Part shown: in pieces, positions 38,600 through 52,700 of the stretch | How positions within the stretch are numbered: the stretch's first letter is position 1 | How the letters are laid out: each line of letters opens with the position of its first letter | Source: Mermis nigrescens | Taxonomy: Eukaryota > Nematoda > Enoplea > Mermithida > Mermithidae | Assembly: GCA_036768485.1 (NCBI GenBank) | Contig: JAVLUZ010000718.1 | Coordinates: 62,001-126,000, forward strand | DNA length: 64,000 nucleotides | Direction: 5' to 3' | Translations under genes and position numbers: made by a program | Notes under the pieces: generated by a model | Told to the model about the DNA's origin: nothing | Database searches by the model: none | The model's input: the letters and a program-made list of their open reading frames with translations, nothing else

Positions 38600-40940
38600 C
38601 AAAATGCATGTTGACAAAAATGCGCTTGATTGTTTTGACCAAGCTTGCAGTATGCTGCTCAACCAAGCAATGGAACTTTATTCAGCGCTCAATCTGTTAA
38701 TTACGACTGACATATTATGACAAAAATAAAATTATGTTATTTGGAATGCCGATTGGATTGTCTTTTGAGACGGCGAGCTATGCGCCTGATTGTTTTGGCC
38801 AAGCTTGGAGTATGCCGCTCAACTGAGAGATAAAACACTGGCTTGATTGTTTTGGCCAAGCTTGCAGTATGCTGCTCAACCGAGCAATGGAATGTTATTT
38901 AACAATTGATCTGTTAATTACAATTGACGTATTCCAACAAAAATAAAATTACATTATTTGGAACGCCGATTGAATTCGTTTTTGAGGACAACAAGCTAGA
39001 TGTAAAAAAACCGCCAAATAATAAGAAAAAATTAATTCTGTTATTGCAAGTGCCGCCTAATTTGCCATTACCGCCAAAGAAGAAAAAGGGACAAATTAGT
39101 GATTTTCTTCAATATGCATGTCGACAAAATGCGCCTGATTGTTTTGACCCAGCTTGCATTATGCTGCTCAACCAAGCAATGGAACGTTGTTTAACGTTCG
39201 GTCCGTTAGTTACAATTGACGTATTCCAACAAAAATAAAATTACGTTATTTGGAATGCCGATTGGATTGTCTTTTAAGGACGACGAGCTATGCGCCCAAC
39301 TGTTTTGGTCAAGCTTGGAGTATGCTGCTCAACTGAGCAATAAAACGTTTGCTTGATTGTTTTGGCCAAGCTTGCAGTATGCTGCTCAACCGAGCAATGG
39401 AACATTATTTAACGTTTGATCCGTTAATTACAATTGACGTATTTTCACAAAAATAAAATTACATTATTTAGAACGCTGATTGAATTCGTTTTTGAGGACA
39501 ACAAGCTAGACATAAAAAAACCGCCAAATAATAAGAAAAAATTAATTCTGTTATTGCGAGTGCCGCCTAATTTGCCATTACTGCCAAAGAAGAAAAAGGG
39601 ACAAATTAGTGATTTCCTTCAAAATGCATGTTGACAAAAATGCGCTTGATTGTTTTGACCAAGCTTGCAGTATGCTGCTCAACCAAGCAATGGAACGTTA
39701 TTTAACGTTTGATCCGTTAATTACAATTGACGTATTCCAACAAAAATAAAATTACGTTATTTGGAACGCCGATTGAATTGGTTTTTGAGGACAACAAGCT
39801 ATACATAAAAAAAGCGCCAAATAATAAGAAAAAAATTAATTCTGTTATTGCCAGTGCCGCCTAATTTGCCATTACCGCCAAAGAAGAAAAAGGGACAAAT
39901 TAGTGATTTCCTTCAAAATGCATGTTGACAAAAATGCGCTTGATTGTTTTGACCAAGCTTGCAGTATGCTGCTCAACCAAGCAATGGAACTTTATTCAGC
40001 GCTCAATCTGTTAATTACGACTGACATATTATGACAAAAATAAAATTATGTTATTTGGAATGCCGATTGGATTGTCTTTTGAGACGGCGAGCTATGCGCC
40101 TGATTGTTTTGGCCAAGCTTGGAGTATGCCGCTCAACTGAGAGATAAAACACTGGCTTGATTGTTTTGGCCAAGCTTGCAGTATGCTGCTCAACCGAGCA
40201 ATGGAATGTTATTTAACAATTGATCTGTTAATTACAATTGACGTATTCCAACAAAAATAAAATTACATTATTTGGAACGCCGATTGAATTCGTTTTTGAG
40301 GACAACAAGCTAGATGTAAAAAAACCGCCAAATAATAAGAAAAAATTAATTCTGTTATTGCAAGTGCCGCCTAATTTGCCATTACCGCCAAAGAAGAAAA
40401 AGGGACAAATTAGTGATTTTCTTCAATATGCATGTCGACAAAATGCGCCTGATTGTTTTGACCCAGCTTGCATTATGCTGCTCAACCAAGCAATGGAACG
40501 TTGTTTAACGTTCGGTCCGTTAGTTACAATTGACGTATTCCAACAAAAATAAAATTACGTTATTTGGAATGCCGATTGGATTGTCTTTTAAGGACAACGA
40601 GCTATGCGCCCAACTGTTTTGGTCAAGCTTGGAGTATGCTGCTCAACTGAGCAATAAAACGTTTGCTTGATTGTTTTGGCCAAGCTTGCAGTATGCTGCT
40701 CAACCGAGCAATGGATTATTATTTAACGTTTGATCCATTAATTACAATTGACGCATTTTCACAAAAATAAAATTACATTATTTAGAACGCCGATTGAATT
40801 CGTTTTTGAGGACAACAAGCTAGACGTAAAAAAACCGCCAAATAATAAGAAAAAATTAATTCTGTTATTGCGAGTGCCGCCTAATTTGCCATTACTGCCA
40901 AAGAAGAAAAAGGGACAAATTAGTGATTTCCCTCAAAATG
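38600..40940 (+). repeat. Adjacent 1314-bp duplication within the satellite
   Basis: Landmarks at 38924 and 39434 recur at 40238 and 40748, both offset by 1314 bp, with near-identical sequence including the rare variant 'cgttcggtccgttagttac'. Confidence 0.88.
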
Positions 40941-42200
40941 CATGTTGACAAAAATGTGCTGTATTGTTTTGACCAAGCTTGCAGTATGCTGCTCAACTGA
41001 GCAATGGAACGTTATTTAACGTTTGATCCGTTAATTACAATTGACGTATTCCAACAAAAATAAAATTACATTATTTGGAATGCCGATTGGATTGTCTTTT
41101 AAGGACAGCAAGCTATGCGCCCGACTGTTTTGGTTAAGCTTGGAGTATGCTGCTCAACTGAGCAATAAAACGTTTGCTTGATTGTTTTGACCAAGCCTGC
41201 CTGCAGTATGCTGCTCAACCAAGCAATGGAACTTTATTCAGCGCTCAATCTGTTAATTACGACTGACATATTATGACAAAAATAAAATTATGTTATTTAA
41301 AATGCCGATTGGATTGTCTTTTGAGACGGCGAGCTATGCGCCTGATTGTTTTGACCAAGCTTGGAGTATGCCGCTCAACTGGGCAATAAAACACTGGCTT
41401 GATTGTTTTGGCCAAGCTTGCAGTATGCTGCTCAACCGAGCAATGGAATGTTATTTAATGTTTGATCCATTAATTACAATTGACGTATTCCAACAAAAAT
41501 AAAATTACATTATTCGGAACGCCAATTGAATTCGTTTTTGAGGACAACAAGCTAGACGTAAAAAAACCGCCAAATAATAAGAAAAAATTAATTCTGTTAT
41601 TGTGAGTGCCGCCTAATTTGCCATTACTGCTGAAGAAGAAAAAGGGACAAATTAGTGATTTTCTTCAATATGCATGTTGACAAAAATGTGCTGTATTGTT
41701 TTGACCAAGCTAGCAGTATGCTGCTCAACTGAGCAATGGAACGTTTTTTAACGTTTGATCCGTTAATTACAATTGTCGTATTCCAACAAAAATAAAATTA
41801 CATTATTTGGAATGCCGATTGGATTGTCTTTTAAGGACGGCGAGCTATGCGCCCGACTGTTTTGGTCAAGCTTGGAGTATGCTGCTCAACTGAGCAATAA
41901 AACGTTTGCTTGATTGTTTTGGCCAAGCTTGCAGTATGCTGCTCAACCGAGCAATGGAACATTATTTAACGTTTGATCCGTTAATTACAATTGACGTATT
42001 TTCACAAAAATAAAATTACATTATTTAGAACGCTGATTGAATTCGTTTTTGAGGACAACAAGCTAGACATAAAAAAACCGCCAAATAATAAGAAAAAATT
42101 AATTCTGTTATTGCGAGTGCCGCCTAATTTGCCATTACTGCCAAAGAAGAAAAAGGGACAAATTAGTGATTTCCTTCAAAATGCATGTTGACAAAAATGC
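40220..42200 (+). repeat. Segment of the satellite duplicated at 43990-45970
   Basis: Landmarks at 40238, 40748, 41290 and 41991 recur at 44011, 44521, 45063 and 45764, each exactly 3773 bp away. Rare variants such as 'aagcctgcctgcagtatg' are shared. The high identity implies a recent unequal exchange or conversion. Confidence 0.9.
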
Positions 42201-43459
42201 GCTTGATTGTTTTGACCAAGCTTGCAGTATGCTGCTCAACCAAGCAATGGAACGTTATTTAACGTTTGATCCGTTAATTACAATTGACGTATTCCAACAA
42301 AAATAAAATTACGTTATTTGGAACGCCGATTGAATTGGTTTTTGAGGACAACAAGCTATACATAAAAAAAGCGCCAAATAATAAGAAAAAAATTAATTCT
42401 GTTATTGCGAGTGCCGCCTAATTTGCCATTACCGCCAAAGAAGAAAAAGGGACAAATTAGTGATTTCCTTCAAAATGCATGTTGACAAAAGTTTGCCTGA
42501 TTGTCTTGGCCCAGCTTGCTGTATGCTGCTCAACCAAGCAATGGAACGTTATTTAACGTTTGATCCGTTAATTACAATTGACGTATTCCGACAAAAATAA
42601 AATTACGTCGATTGAATTGGTTTTTGAGGACAACAAGCTATATGTAAGAAAGCCGCCAAAGAATAAGAAAAAATTTATTCAGTTATTGCGAGTGCCGCCT
42701 AATTTGCCATTACCGCCAAAGAAGAAAAAGGGACAAATTAGTGATTTTCTTCAATATGCATGTCGACAAAAAAGCGCCTGATTGTTTTGACCCAGCTTGC
42801 AGTATGCTGCTCAACCGAGCAATGGAACGTTATTTAACGTTTGATCCGTTAATTACAATTGACGTATTCCAACAAAAATAAAATTACGTTATTCGGAACG
42901 CCGAAACGCCGATTTAAAAAAGCGCCAAATAATAAGAAAAAAATTAATTCTGTTATTGCGAGTGCCGCCTAATTTGCCATTACCGCCAAAGAAGAAAAAG
43001 GGACAAATTAGTGATTTCCTTCAAAATGCATGTTGACAAAAATGCGCTTGATTGTTTTGACCAAGCTTGCAGTATGCTGCTCAACCAAGCAATGGAACTT
43101 TATTCAGCGCTCAATCTGTTATTTATTACTGACGTATTCCAACAAACATAAAATTACGTTATTTGGAATGCCGATTGGATTGTCTTTTAAAAATGGTGAG
43201 CTATGTGCCTGATTGTTTTGGCTGCCATTCAACTGAGCAATAAAACGCTTGCTGGATTGTTTTGGCCAAGCTTGGAGTATGCCGCTCAAGCGAGCAATGG
43301 AATGTTATTTGGCATTTAATCTGTTGATTACAACTGACGTATTCCGGCAAAAATAAAATTACGTTATTCGGAATGCCAATTGGATTGTCTTTCAAGGACG
43401 GTGAGCTATACATAAAAAAGCCGCCAAATAATAAGAAAAAATTTATTCTGTTATTGCGA

Positions 43460-43990
43460 GTGTATTCCAACAAAAATAAAATCAGGTTATTTGGAACGCC
43501 AATTGAATTGGTTTTCGAGGACAACAAGCTATATGTAAAAAAGCCACCAAAGAATAAGAAAAAGTTATTCCGTTATTGCGAGTGCTGCCTAATTTGCCAT
43601 TACCGCCAAAGAAGAATAAGGGACAAATCAGTGATTTTCTTCAATATGCATGTCAACAAAAATGCGCATGATTGTTTTGGCCCAGCTTGCAGTATGCTGC
43701 TCAACCAAGCAATGGAACTTTATTTAACATTTGATCCATTAATTACAATTGACGTATTCCGACAAAAATAAAATTACGTTATTTGGAATGCCAATTGGAT
43801 TGTCTTTTAAGGATGGCAAGCTATGCGCCTGATTGTTTTGGCTGCCACTCAACTGAGCAATAAAACGCTTTCCTGATTGTTTTGGCCAAGCTTGGAGTAT
43901 GCCGCTCAACTGAGCGATAAAACACTGGCTTGATTGTTTTGGCCAAGCTTGCAGTATGCTGCTCAACCAAGCAATGGAATGTTATATAAC
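43460..43990 (+). repeat. Isolated 554-bp A+B unit fused through an abnormal junction
   Basis: At 43463-43470, 'ttattgcgagtg' of one unit runs straight into 'tattccaacaaaaataaaatcagg' of another, deleting most of a unit. What follows (to about 43990) is the 554-bp dimer type otherwise confined to 26346-28880, with its intact 104-codon frame type. Confidence 0.85.
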
Positions 43991-46900
43991 GTTTGATCCG
44001 TTAATTACAATTGACGTATTCCAACAAAAATAAAATTACATTATTTGGAACGCCGATTGAATTCGTTTTTGAGGACAACAAGCTAGATGTAAAAAAACCG
44101 CCAAATAATAAGAAAAAATTAATTCTGTTATTGCAAGTGCCGCCTAATTTGCCATTACCGCCAAAGAAGAAAAAGGGACAAATTAGTGATTTTCTTCAAT
44201 ATGCATGTCGACAAAATGCGCCTGATTGTTTTGACCCAGCTTGCATTATGCTGCTCAACCAAGCAATGGAACGTTGTTTAACGTTCGGTCCGTTAGTTAC
44301 AATTGACGTATTCCAACAAAAATAAAATTACGTTATTTGGAATGCCGATTGGATTGTCTTTTAAGGACGACGAGCTATGCGCCCAACTGTTTTGGTCAAG
44401 CTTGGAGTATGCCGCTCAACTGAGCAATAAAACGTTTGCTTGATTGTTTTGGCCAAGCTTGCAGTATGCTGCTCAACCGAGCAATGGATTATTATTTAAC
44501 GTTTGATCCATTAATTACAATTGACGCATTTTCACAAAAATAAAATTACATTATTTAGAACGCCGATTGAATTCGTTTTTGAGGACAACAAGCTAGACGT
44601 AAAAAAACCGCCAAATAATAAGAAAAAATTAATTCTGTTATTGCGAGTGCCGCCTAATTTGCCATTACTGCCAAAGAAGAAAAAGGGACAAATTAGTGAT
44701 TTCCTTCAAAATGCATGTTGACAAAAATGTGCTGTATTGTTTTGACCAAGCTTGCAGTATGCTGCTCAACTGAGCAATGGAACGTTATTTAACGTTTGAT
44801 CCGTTAATTACAATTGACGTATTCCAACAAAAATAAAATTACATTATTTGGAATGCCGATTGGATTGTCTTTTAAGGACAGCAAGCTATGCGCCCGACTG
44901 TTTTGGTTAAGCTTGGAGTATGCTGCTCAACTGAGCAATAAAACGTTTGCTTGATTGTTTTGACCAAGCCTGCCTGCAGTATGCTGCTCAACCAAGCAAT
45001 GGAACTTTATTCAGCGCTCAATCTGTTAATTACGACTGACATATTATGACAAAAATAAAATTATGTTATTTAAAATGCCGATTGGATTGTCTTTTGAGAC
45101 GGCGAGCTATGCGCCTGATTGTTTTGACCAAGCTTGGAGTATGCCGCTCAACTGGGCAATAAAACACTGGCTTGATTGTTTTGGCCAAGCTTGCAGTATG
45201 CTGCTCAACCGAGCAATGGAATGTTATTTAATGTTTGATCCATTAATTACAATTGACGTATTCCAACAAAAATAAAATTACATTATTCGGAACGCCAATT
45301 GAATTCGTTTTTGAGGACAACAAGCTAGACGTAAAAAAACCGCCAAATAATAAGAAAAAATTAATTCTGTTATTGTGAGTGCCGCCTAATTTGCCATTAC
45401 TGCTGAAGAAGAAAAAGGGACAAATTAGTGATTTTCTTCAATATGCATGTTGACAAAAATGTGCTGTATTGTTTTGACCAAGCTAGCAGTATGCTGCTCA
45501 ACTGAGCAATGGAACGTTTTTTAACGTTTGATCCGTTAATTACAATTGTCGTATTCCAACAAAAATAAAATTACATTATTTGGAATGCCGATTGGATTGT
45601 CTTTTAAGGACGGCGAGCTATGCGCCCGACTGTTTTGGTCAAGCTTGGAGTATGCTGCTCAACTGAGCAATAAAACGTTTGCTTGATTGTTTTGGCCAAG
45701 CTTGCAGTATGCTGCTCAACCGAGCAATGGAACATTATTTAACGTTTGATCCGTTAATTACAATTGACGTATTTTCACAAAAATAAAATTACATTATTTA
45801 GAACGCTGATTGAATTCGTTTTTGAGGACAACAAGCTAGACATAAAAAAACCGCCAAATAATAAGAAAAAATTAATTCTGTTATTGCGAGTGCCGCCTAA
45901 TTTGCCATTACCGCCAAAGAAGAAAAAGGGACAAATTAGTGATTTCCTTCAAAATGCATGTTGACAAAAGTTTGCCTGATTGTCTTGGCCCAGCTTGCTG
46001 TATGCTGCTCAACCAAGCAATGGAACGTTATTTAACGTTTGATCCGTTAATTACAATTGACGTATTCCGACAAAAATAAAATTACGTCGATTGAATTGGT
46101 TTTTGAGGACAACAAGCTATATGTAAGAAAGCCGCCAAAGAATAAGAAAAAATTTATTCCGTTATTGCGAGTGCCGCCTAATTTGCCATTACCGCTGAAG
46201 AAGAAAAAGGGACAAATTAGTGATTTTCTTCAATATGCATGTTGACAAAAATGTGCTGTATTGTTTTGACCAAGCTTGCAGTATGCTGCTCAACCGAGCA
46301 ATGGAACATTATTTAACGTTTAATCCGTTAATTATGACTGATGTATTCTGGCAAAAATAAAATTACGTTATTCGGAACGCCGATTGGATTGTCTTTTAAG
46401 GACGGTGAGCTATACGTAAAAAAGGCACCAAATAATAAGAAAAAATTTATTCTGTTATTGCGAGTGCCGCCTAATCTGCCCTTACCGCCAACAAAGAAAA
46501 AGGGACAAATCAGTGATTTTCTTCAATATGCATGTCAACAAAAATTTGCCTGATTGTTTCGGCCCAGCTTGCTGTATGCTGCTCAACCAAGCAATGGAAC
46601 GTTATTTAACGTTTGATCCGTTAATTACAATTGACGTATTCTGACAAAAATAAAATTACGTTATTCGAAACGCCGATTGAATTGGTTTTTGAGGACAACC
46701 AGCTATACGTGAAAAAACTGCCAAATAAAAAGAAAAACTTAATTCTGTTATTGCGAGTGCCGCCTAATTTGCCATTACCGCTGAGGAAGAAAAAGGGACA
46801 AATTAGTGATTTTCTTCAATATGCATGTCAACAAAAATGTGCTGGATTGTTTTGACCAAGCTTGTAGTATGCTGCTCAACCAAGCAATGGAACGTTATTT

Positions 46901-47583
46901 AACGTTTGATCCATTAATTACAATTGACGTATTCCAACAAAAATAAAATTACGTTATTCGGAACGCCGATTGAACTGGTTTCTGAGGACAACAAGCTATA
47001 TGTAAAAAAACCGCCAAATAATAAGAAAAAATTAATTCTGTTATTGCTAGTGCCGCCTAATTTACCATTACCGCTGAAGAAGAAAAAGGGACAAATTAGT
47101 GATTTTCTTCAATATGCATGTCAACAAAAATGTGCTGTATTGTTTTGACCAATCTTGCAGTATGCTGCTCAACCGAGCAATGGAACGTTATTTAGTGCTA
47201 AATCTGTTAATTACGACTGACATATTATGACAAAAATAAAATTATGTTATTTGGAATGCCGATTAGATTGTCTTTTAAGGACAGCGAGCTATGCGCCTGA
47301 TTGTTTTGGCCAAGCTCGGAGTATGCTGCTCAACCGAGCAATTGAACTTTATTTAACATTTGATCCATTAATTACAATTGACGTATTCCGACAAAAATAA
47401 AATTACGTTATTTGGAATGCCAATTGGATTGTCTTTTAAGGATGGCAAGCTATGCGCCTGATTGTTTTGGCTGCCACTCAACTGAGCAATAAAACGCTTT
47501 CTTGATTGTTCTGGCCAAGCTTAGAGTATGCTGCTCAACCAAGCGATGGAACGTTATTTGGCGTTTAATCCATTAGTTACGAC

Positions 47584-47848
47584 CACACCTGGGCGTGGGG
47601 GTTTGGGGGGTATGCATCCCCCCCAGAAACCAAAATACCCCCACCCAGAAATCAAAATACCCCCCCCCAGAATTCAATTTTTGAAATTTTTTTTTGTTTT
47701 TTTCGCAATTTTTTAATGCCAATGGATAGTGCTTGATGAGAAACGTCGAAAAATGGTGTTTTTATCGCCATACTACCACTTTTAAGGCCATTTTTCGACC
47801 TTCAAAAAAATCTTGCACCCCCCAGAATTTTCTTGCTGCCCACGTATG
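47584..47848 (+). mobile_element. hAT-type MITE in the satellite, duplicate of 31390
   Basis: 265 bp, same boundaries and same unit position as the copy at 31390. The flanking duplication is GTTACGAC/ATTACGAC (47576-47583, 47849-47856), one mismatch. The same site and shared surrounding units show it was copied with the satellite rather than inserted independently. Confidence 0.93.
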
Positions 47849-48399
47849 ATTACGACTGATGTATTCCGGCAAAAATAAAATTACGTTATTTGGAACGCCG
47901 ATTGGATTGTCTTTTAAGGACGGTGAGCTATACGTAAAAAAGGCACCAAATAATAAGAAAAAATTTATTCTGTTATTGTGAGTGCCACCTAATCTGCCAT
48001 TACCGCCAAAGAAGAAAAAGGGATAAATCAGTGATTTTCTTCAATATGCATGTCAACAAAAGTTTGCCAGATTGTTTCGGCCCAGCTTGCTGTATGCTGC
48101 TCAACCGAGCAATGGAACGTTATTTAACGTTTGATCCGTTAATTACAATTGACGTATTCTGACAAAAATAAAATTACGTTATTCAAAACGCCGATTGAAT
48201 TCGTTTTTGAAGACAACAAGCTAGACGTAAAAAAACCACCAAATAATAATAAAAAATTAATTCTGTTATTGCGAGTGCTGCCTAATTTACCATTACCGCT
48301 GAAGAAGAAAAAGGGACAAATTAGTGATTTTCTTCAATATGCATGTCAACAAAAATGTGCTGTATTGTTTTGACCAAGCTTGCAGTATGCTGCTCAACC

Positions 48400-49300
48400 G
48401 AGCAATTGAATTCTGTTATTGCGAGTGCCGCCTAATTCTGCCAATTACGACTGCCAAAGAATGACAAAAGGGACAAATTATGTGATTTGGAATGCCGATT
48501 CAAAATGTCATGTTAAGGACAAAGAGTTATGCGCCTGATTGTCTTGGCCCAGCTTGCTGTATGCTGCTCAACCAAGCAATGGAACGTTATTTAACGTTTG
48601 ATCCGTTAATTACAATTGACGTATTCCGACAAAAATAAAATTACGTTATTTGGAACGCCATATGAATTGGTTTTTGAGGACAACAAGCTATATGTAAGAA
48701 AAGCCGCCAAAGAATAAGAAAAAATTTATTCCGTTATTGCGAGTGCCGCCTAATTTGCCATTACCGCAAAAGAAGAAAAAGGGACAAATTAGTGATTTTC
48801 TTCAATATGCATGTCGACAAAAAAGCGCCTGTATTGTTTTGACCCAGCTTGCAGTATGCTGCTCAACCGAGCAATGGAACGTTATTTAACGTTTGATCCG
48901 TTAATTACAATTGACGTATTCCAACAAAAATAAAATTACGTTATTCGGAACGCCGATTGAATTGGTCTTTTGAGGACAACAAGCTATACATAAAAAAAGC
49001 GCCAAATAATAAGAAAAAAATTAATTCTGTTATTGCGAGTGCCGCCTAATTTGCCATTACCGCCAAAGAAGAAAAAGGGACAAATTAGTGATTTCCGCTC
49101 AAAATGCATGTTGACAAAAAGTTTGCCTGATTGTTTTGGCCCAGCTTGCTGTATGCTGCTCAACCAAGCAATGGAACGTTATTTAACGTTTGATCCGTTA
49201 ATTACAATTGACGTATTCCGACAAAAATAAAATTACGTTATTTGGAACGCCAATTGAATTGGTTTTTAGAGGACAACAAGCTATATGTAAGAAAGCCGCC
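48400..49300 (+). repeat. Scrambled and indel-rich satellite patch
   Basis: From about 48410 to 48530 the sequence interleaves bases of the A and B units ('cctaattctgccaattacgactgcc', 'gccgattcaaaatgtcatg'). Downstream units to about 49300 carry an unusual number of single-base indels: 'gcgcctgtattg', 'attggtcttttgagg', 'atttccgctcaaaatg', 'tttttagaggac'. This looks like a collapsed consensus rather than a normal unit. Confidence 0.75.
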
Positions 49301-49795
49301 AAAGAATAAGAAAAAATTTATTCCGTTATTGCGAGTGCCGCCTAATTTGCCATTACCGCCAAAGAAGAAAAAGGGACAAATTAGTGATTTTCTTCAATAT
49401 GCATGTCGACAAAAATGCGCCTGATTGTTTTGACCCAGCTTGCAGTATGCTGCTCAACCGAGCAATGGAACGTTATTTATTGTTTGATCCGTTAATTACA
49501 ATTGACGTATATCAACAAAAATAAAATTACGTTATTCGGAACGCCGATTGAATTGGTTTTTGAGGACAACAAGCTATACGTAAAAAAAGCGCCAAATAAT
49601 AAGAAAAAATTTAATTCTGTTATTGCGAGTGCCGCCTAATTTGCCATTACCGCCAAAGAAGAAAAAGGGACAAATTAGTGATTTCCTTCAAAATGCATGT
49701 TGACAAAAATTTGCCTGATTGTTTTGGCCCAGCTTGCTGTATGCTGCTCAACCAAGCAATGGAACGTTATTTAACGTTTGATCCGTTAATTACAA

Positions 49796-52700
49796 TTGAC
49801 GTATTCCGACAAAAATAAAATTACGTCGATTGAATTGGTTTTTGAGGACAACAAGCTATATGTCAGAAAGCCGCCAAAGAATAAGAAAAATTTATTCCGT
49901 TATTGCGAGTGCCGCCTAATTTACCATTACCGCCAAAGAAGAAAAAGGGACAAATTAGAGATTTTCTTCAATATGCATGTCGACAAAAATGCGCCTGATT
50001 GTTTTGACCCAGCTTGCAGTATGCTGCTCAACCGAGCAATGGAATGTTATTTATTGTTTGATCCGTTAATTACAATTGACGTATATCAAAAAAAATAAAA
50101 TTACGTTATTCGGAATGCCGATTGAATTGGTTTTTGAGGACAACAAGCTATACATAAAAGAGCGCCAAATAATAAGAAAAAATTAATTCTGTTATTGCGA
50201 GTGCCGCCTAATTTGCCATTACCGCCAAAGAAGAAAAAGGGACAAATTAGTGATTTCCTTCAAAATGCATGTTGACAAAAATGCGCTTGATTGTTTTGAC
50301 CAAGCTTGCAGTATGCTGCTCAATCAAGCAATGGAACTTTATTCAGCGCTCAATCTGTTATTTATTACTGACGCATTCCAACAAACATAAAATTACGTTA
50401 TTTGGAATGCCGATTGGATTGTCTTTTAAAAATGGTGAGCTATGTGCCTGATTGTTTTGGCTGCCATTCAACTGAGCGATAAAACGCTTGCTGGATTGTT
50501 TTGGCCAAGCTTGGAGTATGCCGCTCAAGCGAGCAATGGAATGTTATTTGGCATTTAATCTGTTAATTACAACTGACGTATTCCGGCAAAAATAAAATTA
50601 CGTTATTCGGAATGCCAATTGGATTGTCTTTCAAGGACAGTGAGCTATACGTAAAAAAGCCGCCAAATAATAAGAAAAAATTTATTCTGTTATTGCGAGT
50701 GCCACCTAATTTGCTATTACCACCAAAGAAGAAAAAGGGACAAATTAGAGATTTTGTTCAATATGCATGTCGACAAAAATGCGCCTGATTGTTTTATCCA
50801 AGCTTGCAGTATGCTGCTCAACCAAGCAATGGAATGTTATTTAACGTTCGATCCGTTCATTACAATTGACGTATTTTCACAAAAATAAAATTACGTCATT
50901 TTGAACGCCGATTGAATTGGTTCTTGAGGACAACAAGCTATATGTAAGAAAGCCGCCAAAGAATAAGAAAAAATTTATTCCATTATTGCGAGTGCCGCCT
51001 AATTTGCCATTACCGCCGAAGAAGAAAAAGGGACAAATTAGTGATTTTCTTCAATATGCATGTTGACAAAAATGCGCGTGATTGTTTTGACCCAGCTTGC
51101 AGTATGCTGCTCAACCAAGCAATGGAACGTTATTTAACGTTTGATCCATTAATTACAATTGATGTATTCCAACAAAAATAAAATAACGTTATTCGGAATG
51201 CCGATTGAATTGGTTTTTGAGGACAACAAGCTATACGTAAAAAAAGCGCCAAATAATAAGAAAAAATTTAATTCTGTTATTGCGAGTGCCGCCTAATTTG
51301 CCATTACCGCCAAAGAAGAAAAAGGGACAAATTAGTGATTTCCTTCAAAATGCATGTTGACAAAAATTTGCCTGATTGTTTTGGCCCAGCTTGCTGTATG
51401 CTGCTCAACCAAGCAATGGAACGTTATTTAACGTTTGATCCGTTAATTACAATTGACGTATTCCGACAAAAATAAAATTACGTCAATTGAATTGGTTTTT
51501 GAGGACAACAAGCTATATGTCAGAAAGCCGCCAAAGAATAAGAAAAAATTTATTCCGTTATTGCGAGTGCCGCCTAATTTGCCATTACCGCCAAAGAAGA
51601 AAAAGGGACAAATTAGTGATTTTCTTCAATATGCATGTCGACAAAAATGCGCCTGATTGTTTTGACCCAGCTTGCAGTATGCTGCTCAACCGAGCAATGG
51701 AACGTTATTTATTGTTTGATCCGTTAATTACAATTGACGTATATCAAAAAAAATAAAATTACGTTATTCGGAACGCCGATTGAATTGGTTTTTGAGGACA
51801 ACAAGCTATACATAAAAAAGCGCCAAATAATAAGAAAAAAAATAATTCTGTTATTGCGAGTGCCGCCTAATTTGCCATTACCGCCAAAGAAGAAAAAGGG
51901 ACAAATTAGTGATTTCCTTCAAAATGCATGTTGACAAAATTTTGCCTGATTGTTTTGGCCCAGCTTGCTGTATGCTGCTCAACCAAGCAATGGAACGTTA
52001 TTTAACGTTTGATCCGTTAATTACAATTGACGTATTCCGACAAAAATAAAATTACGTTGATTGAATTGGTTTTGAGGACAACAAGCTATATGTCAGAAAG
52101 CCGCCAAAGAATAAGAAAAAATTTATTCCGTTATTGCGAGTGCCGCCTAATTTGCCTTTACCGCCAAAGAAGAAAAAGGGACAAATTAGTGATTTTCTTC
52201 AATATGCATGTCGACAAAAATGCGCCTGATTGTTTTGACCCAGCTTGCAGTATGCTGCTCAACCGAGCAATGGAACGTTATTTATTGTTTGATCCGTTAA
52301 TTACAATTGACGTATATCAAAAAAAAATAAAATTACGTTATTCGGAACGCCGATTGAATTGGTTTTTGAGGACAACAAGCTATACATAAAAAAGCGCCAA
52401 ATAATAAGAAAAAAATTAATTCTGTTATTGTGAGTGCCGCCTAATTTGCCATTACCGCCAAAGAAGAAAAAGGGACAAATTAGTGATTTCCTTCAAAATG
52501 CATGTTGACAAAAATGCGCTTGATTGTTTTGACCAAGCTTGCAGTATGCTGCTCAATCAAGCAATGGAACTTTATTCAGCGCTCAATCTGTTATTTATTA
52601 CTGACGTATTCCAACAAACATAAAATTACGTTATTTGGAATGCCGATTGGATTGTCTTTTAAAAATGGTGAGCTATGTGCCTGATTGTTTTGGCTGCCAT

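Noticed and set aside
51487..52389. Frames of 89-120 codons in the satellite as separate genes
   Set aside because: They are the same unit read after indels, lack conserved start codons and change frame between neighbouring units.
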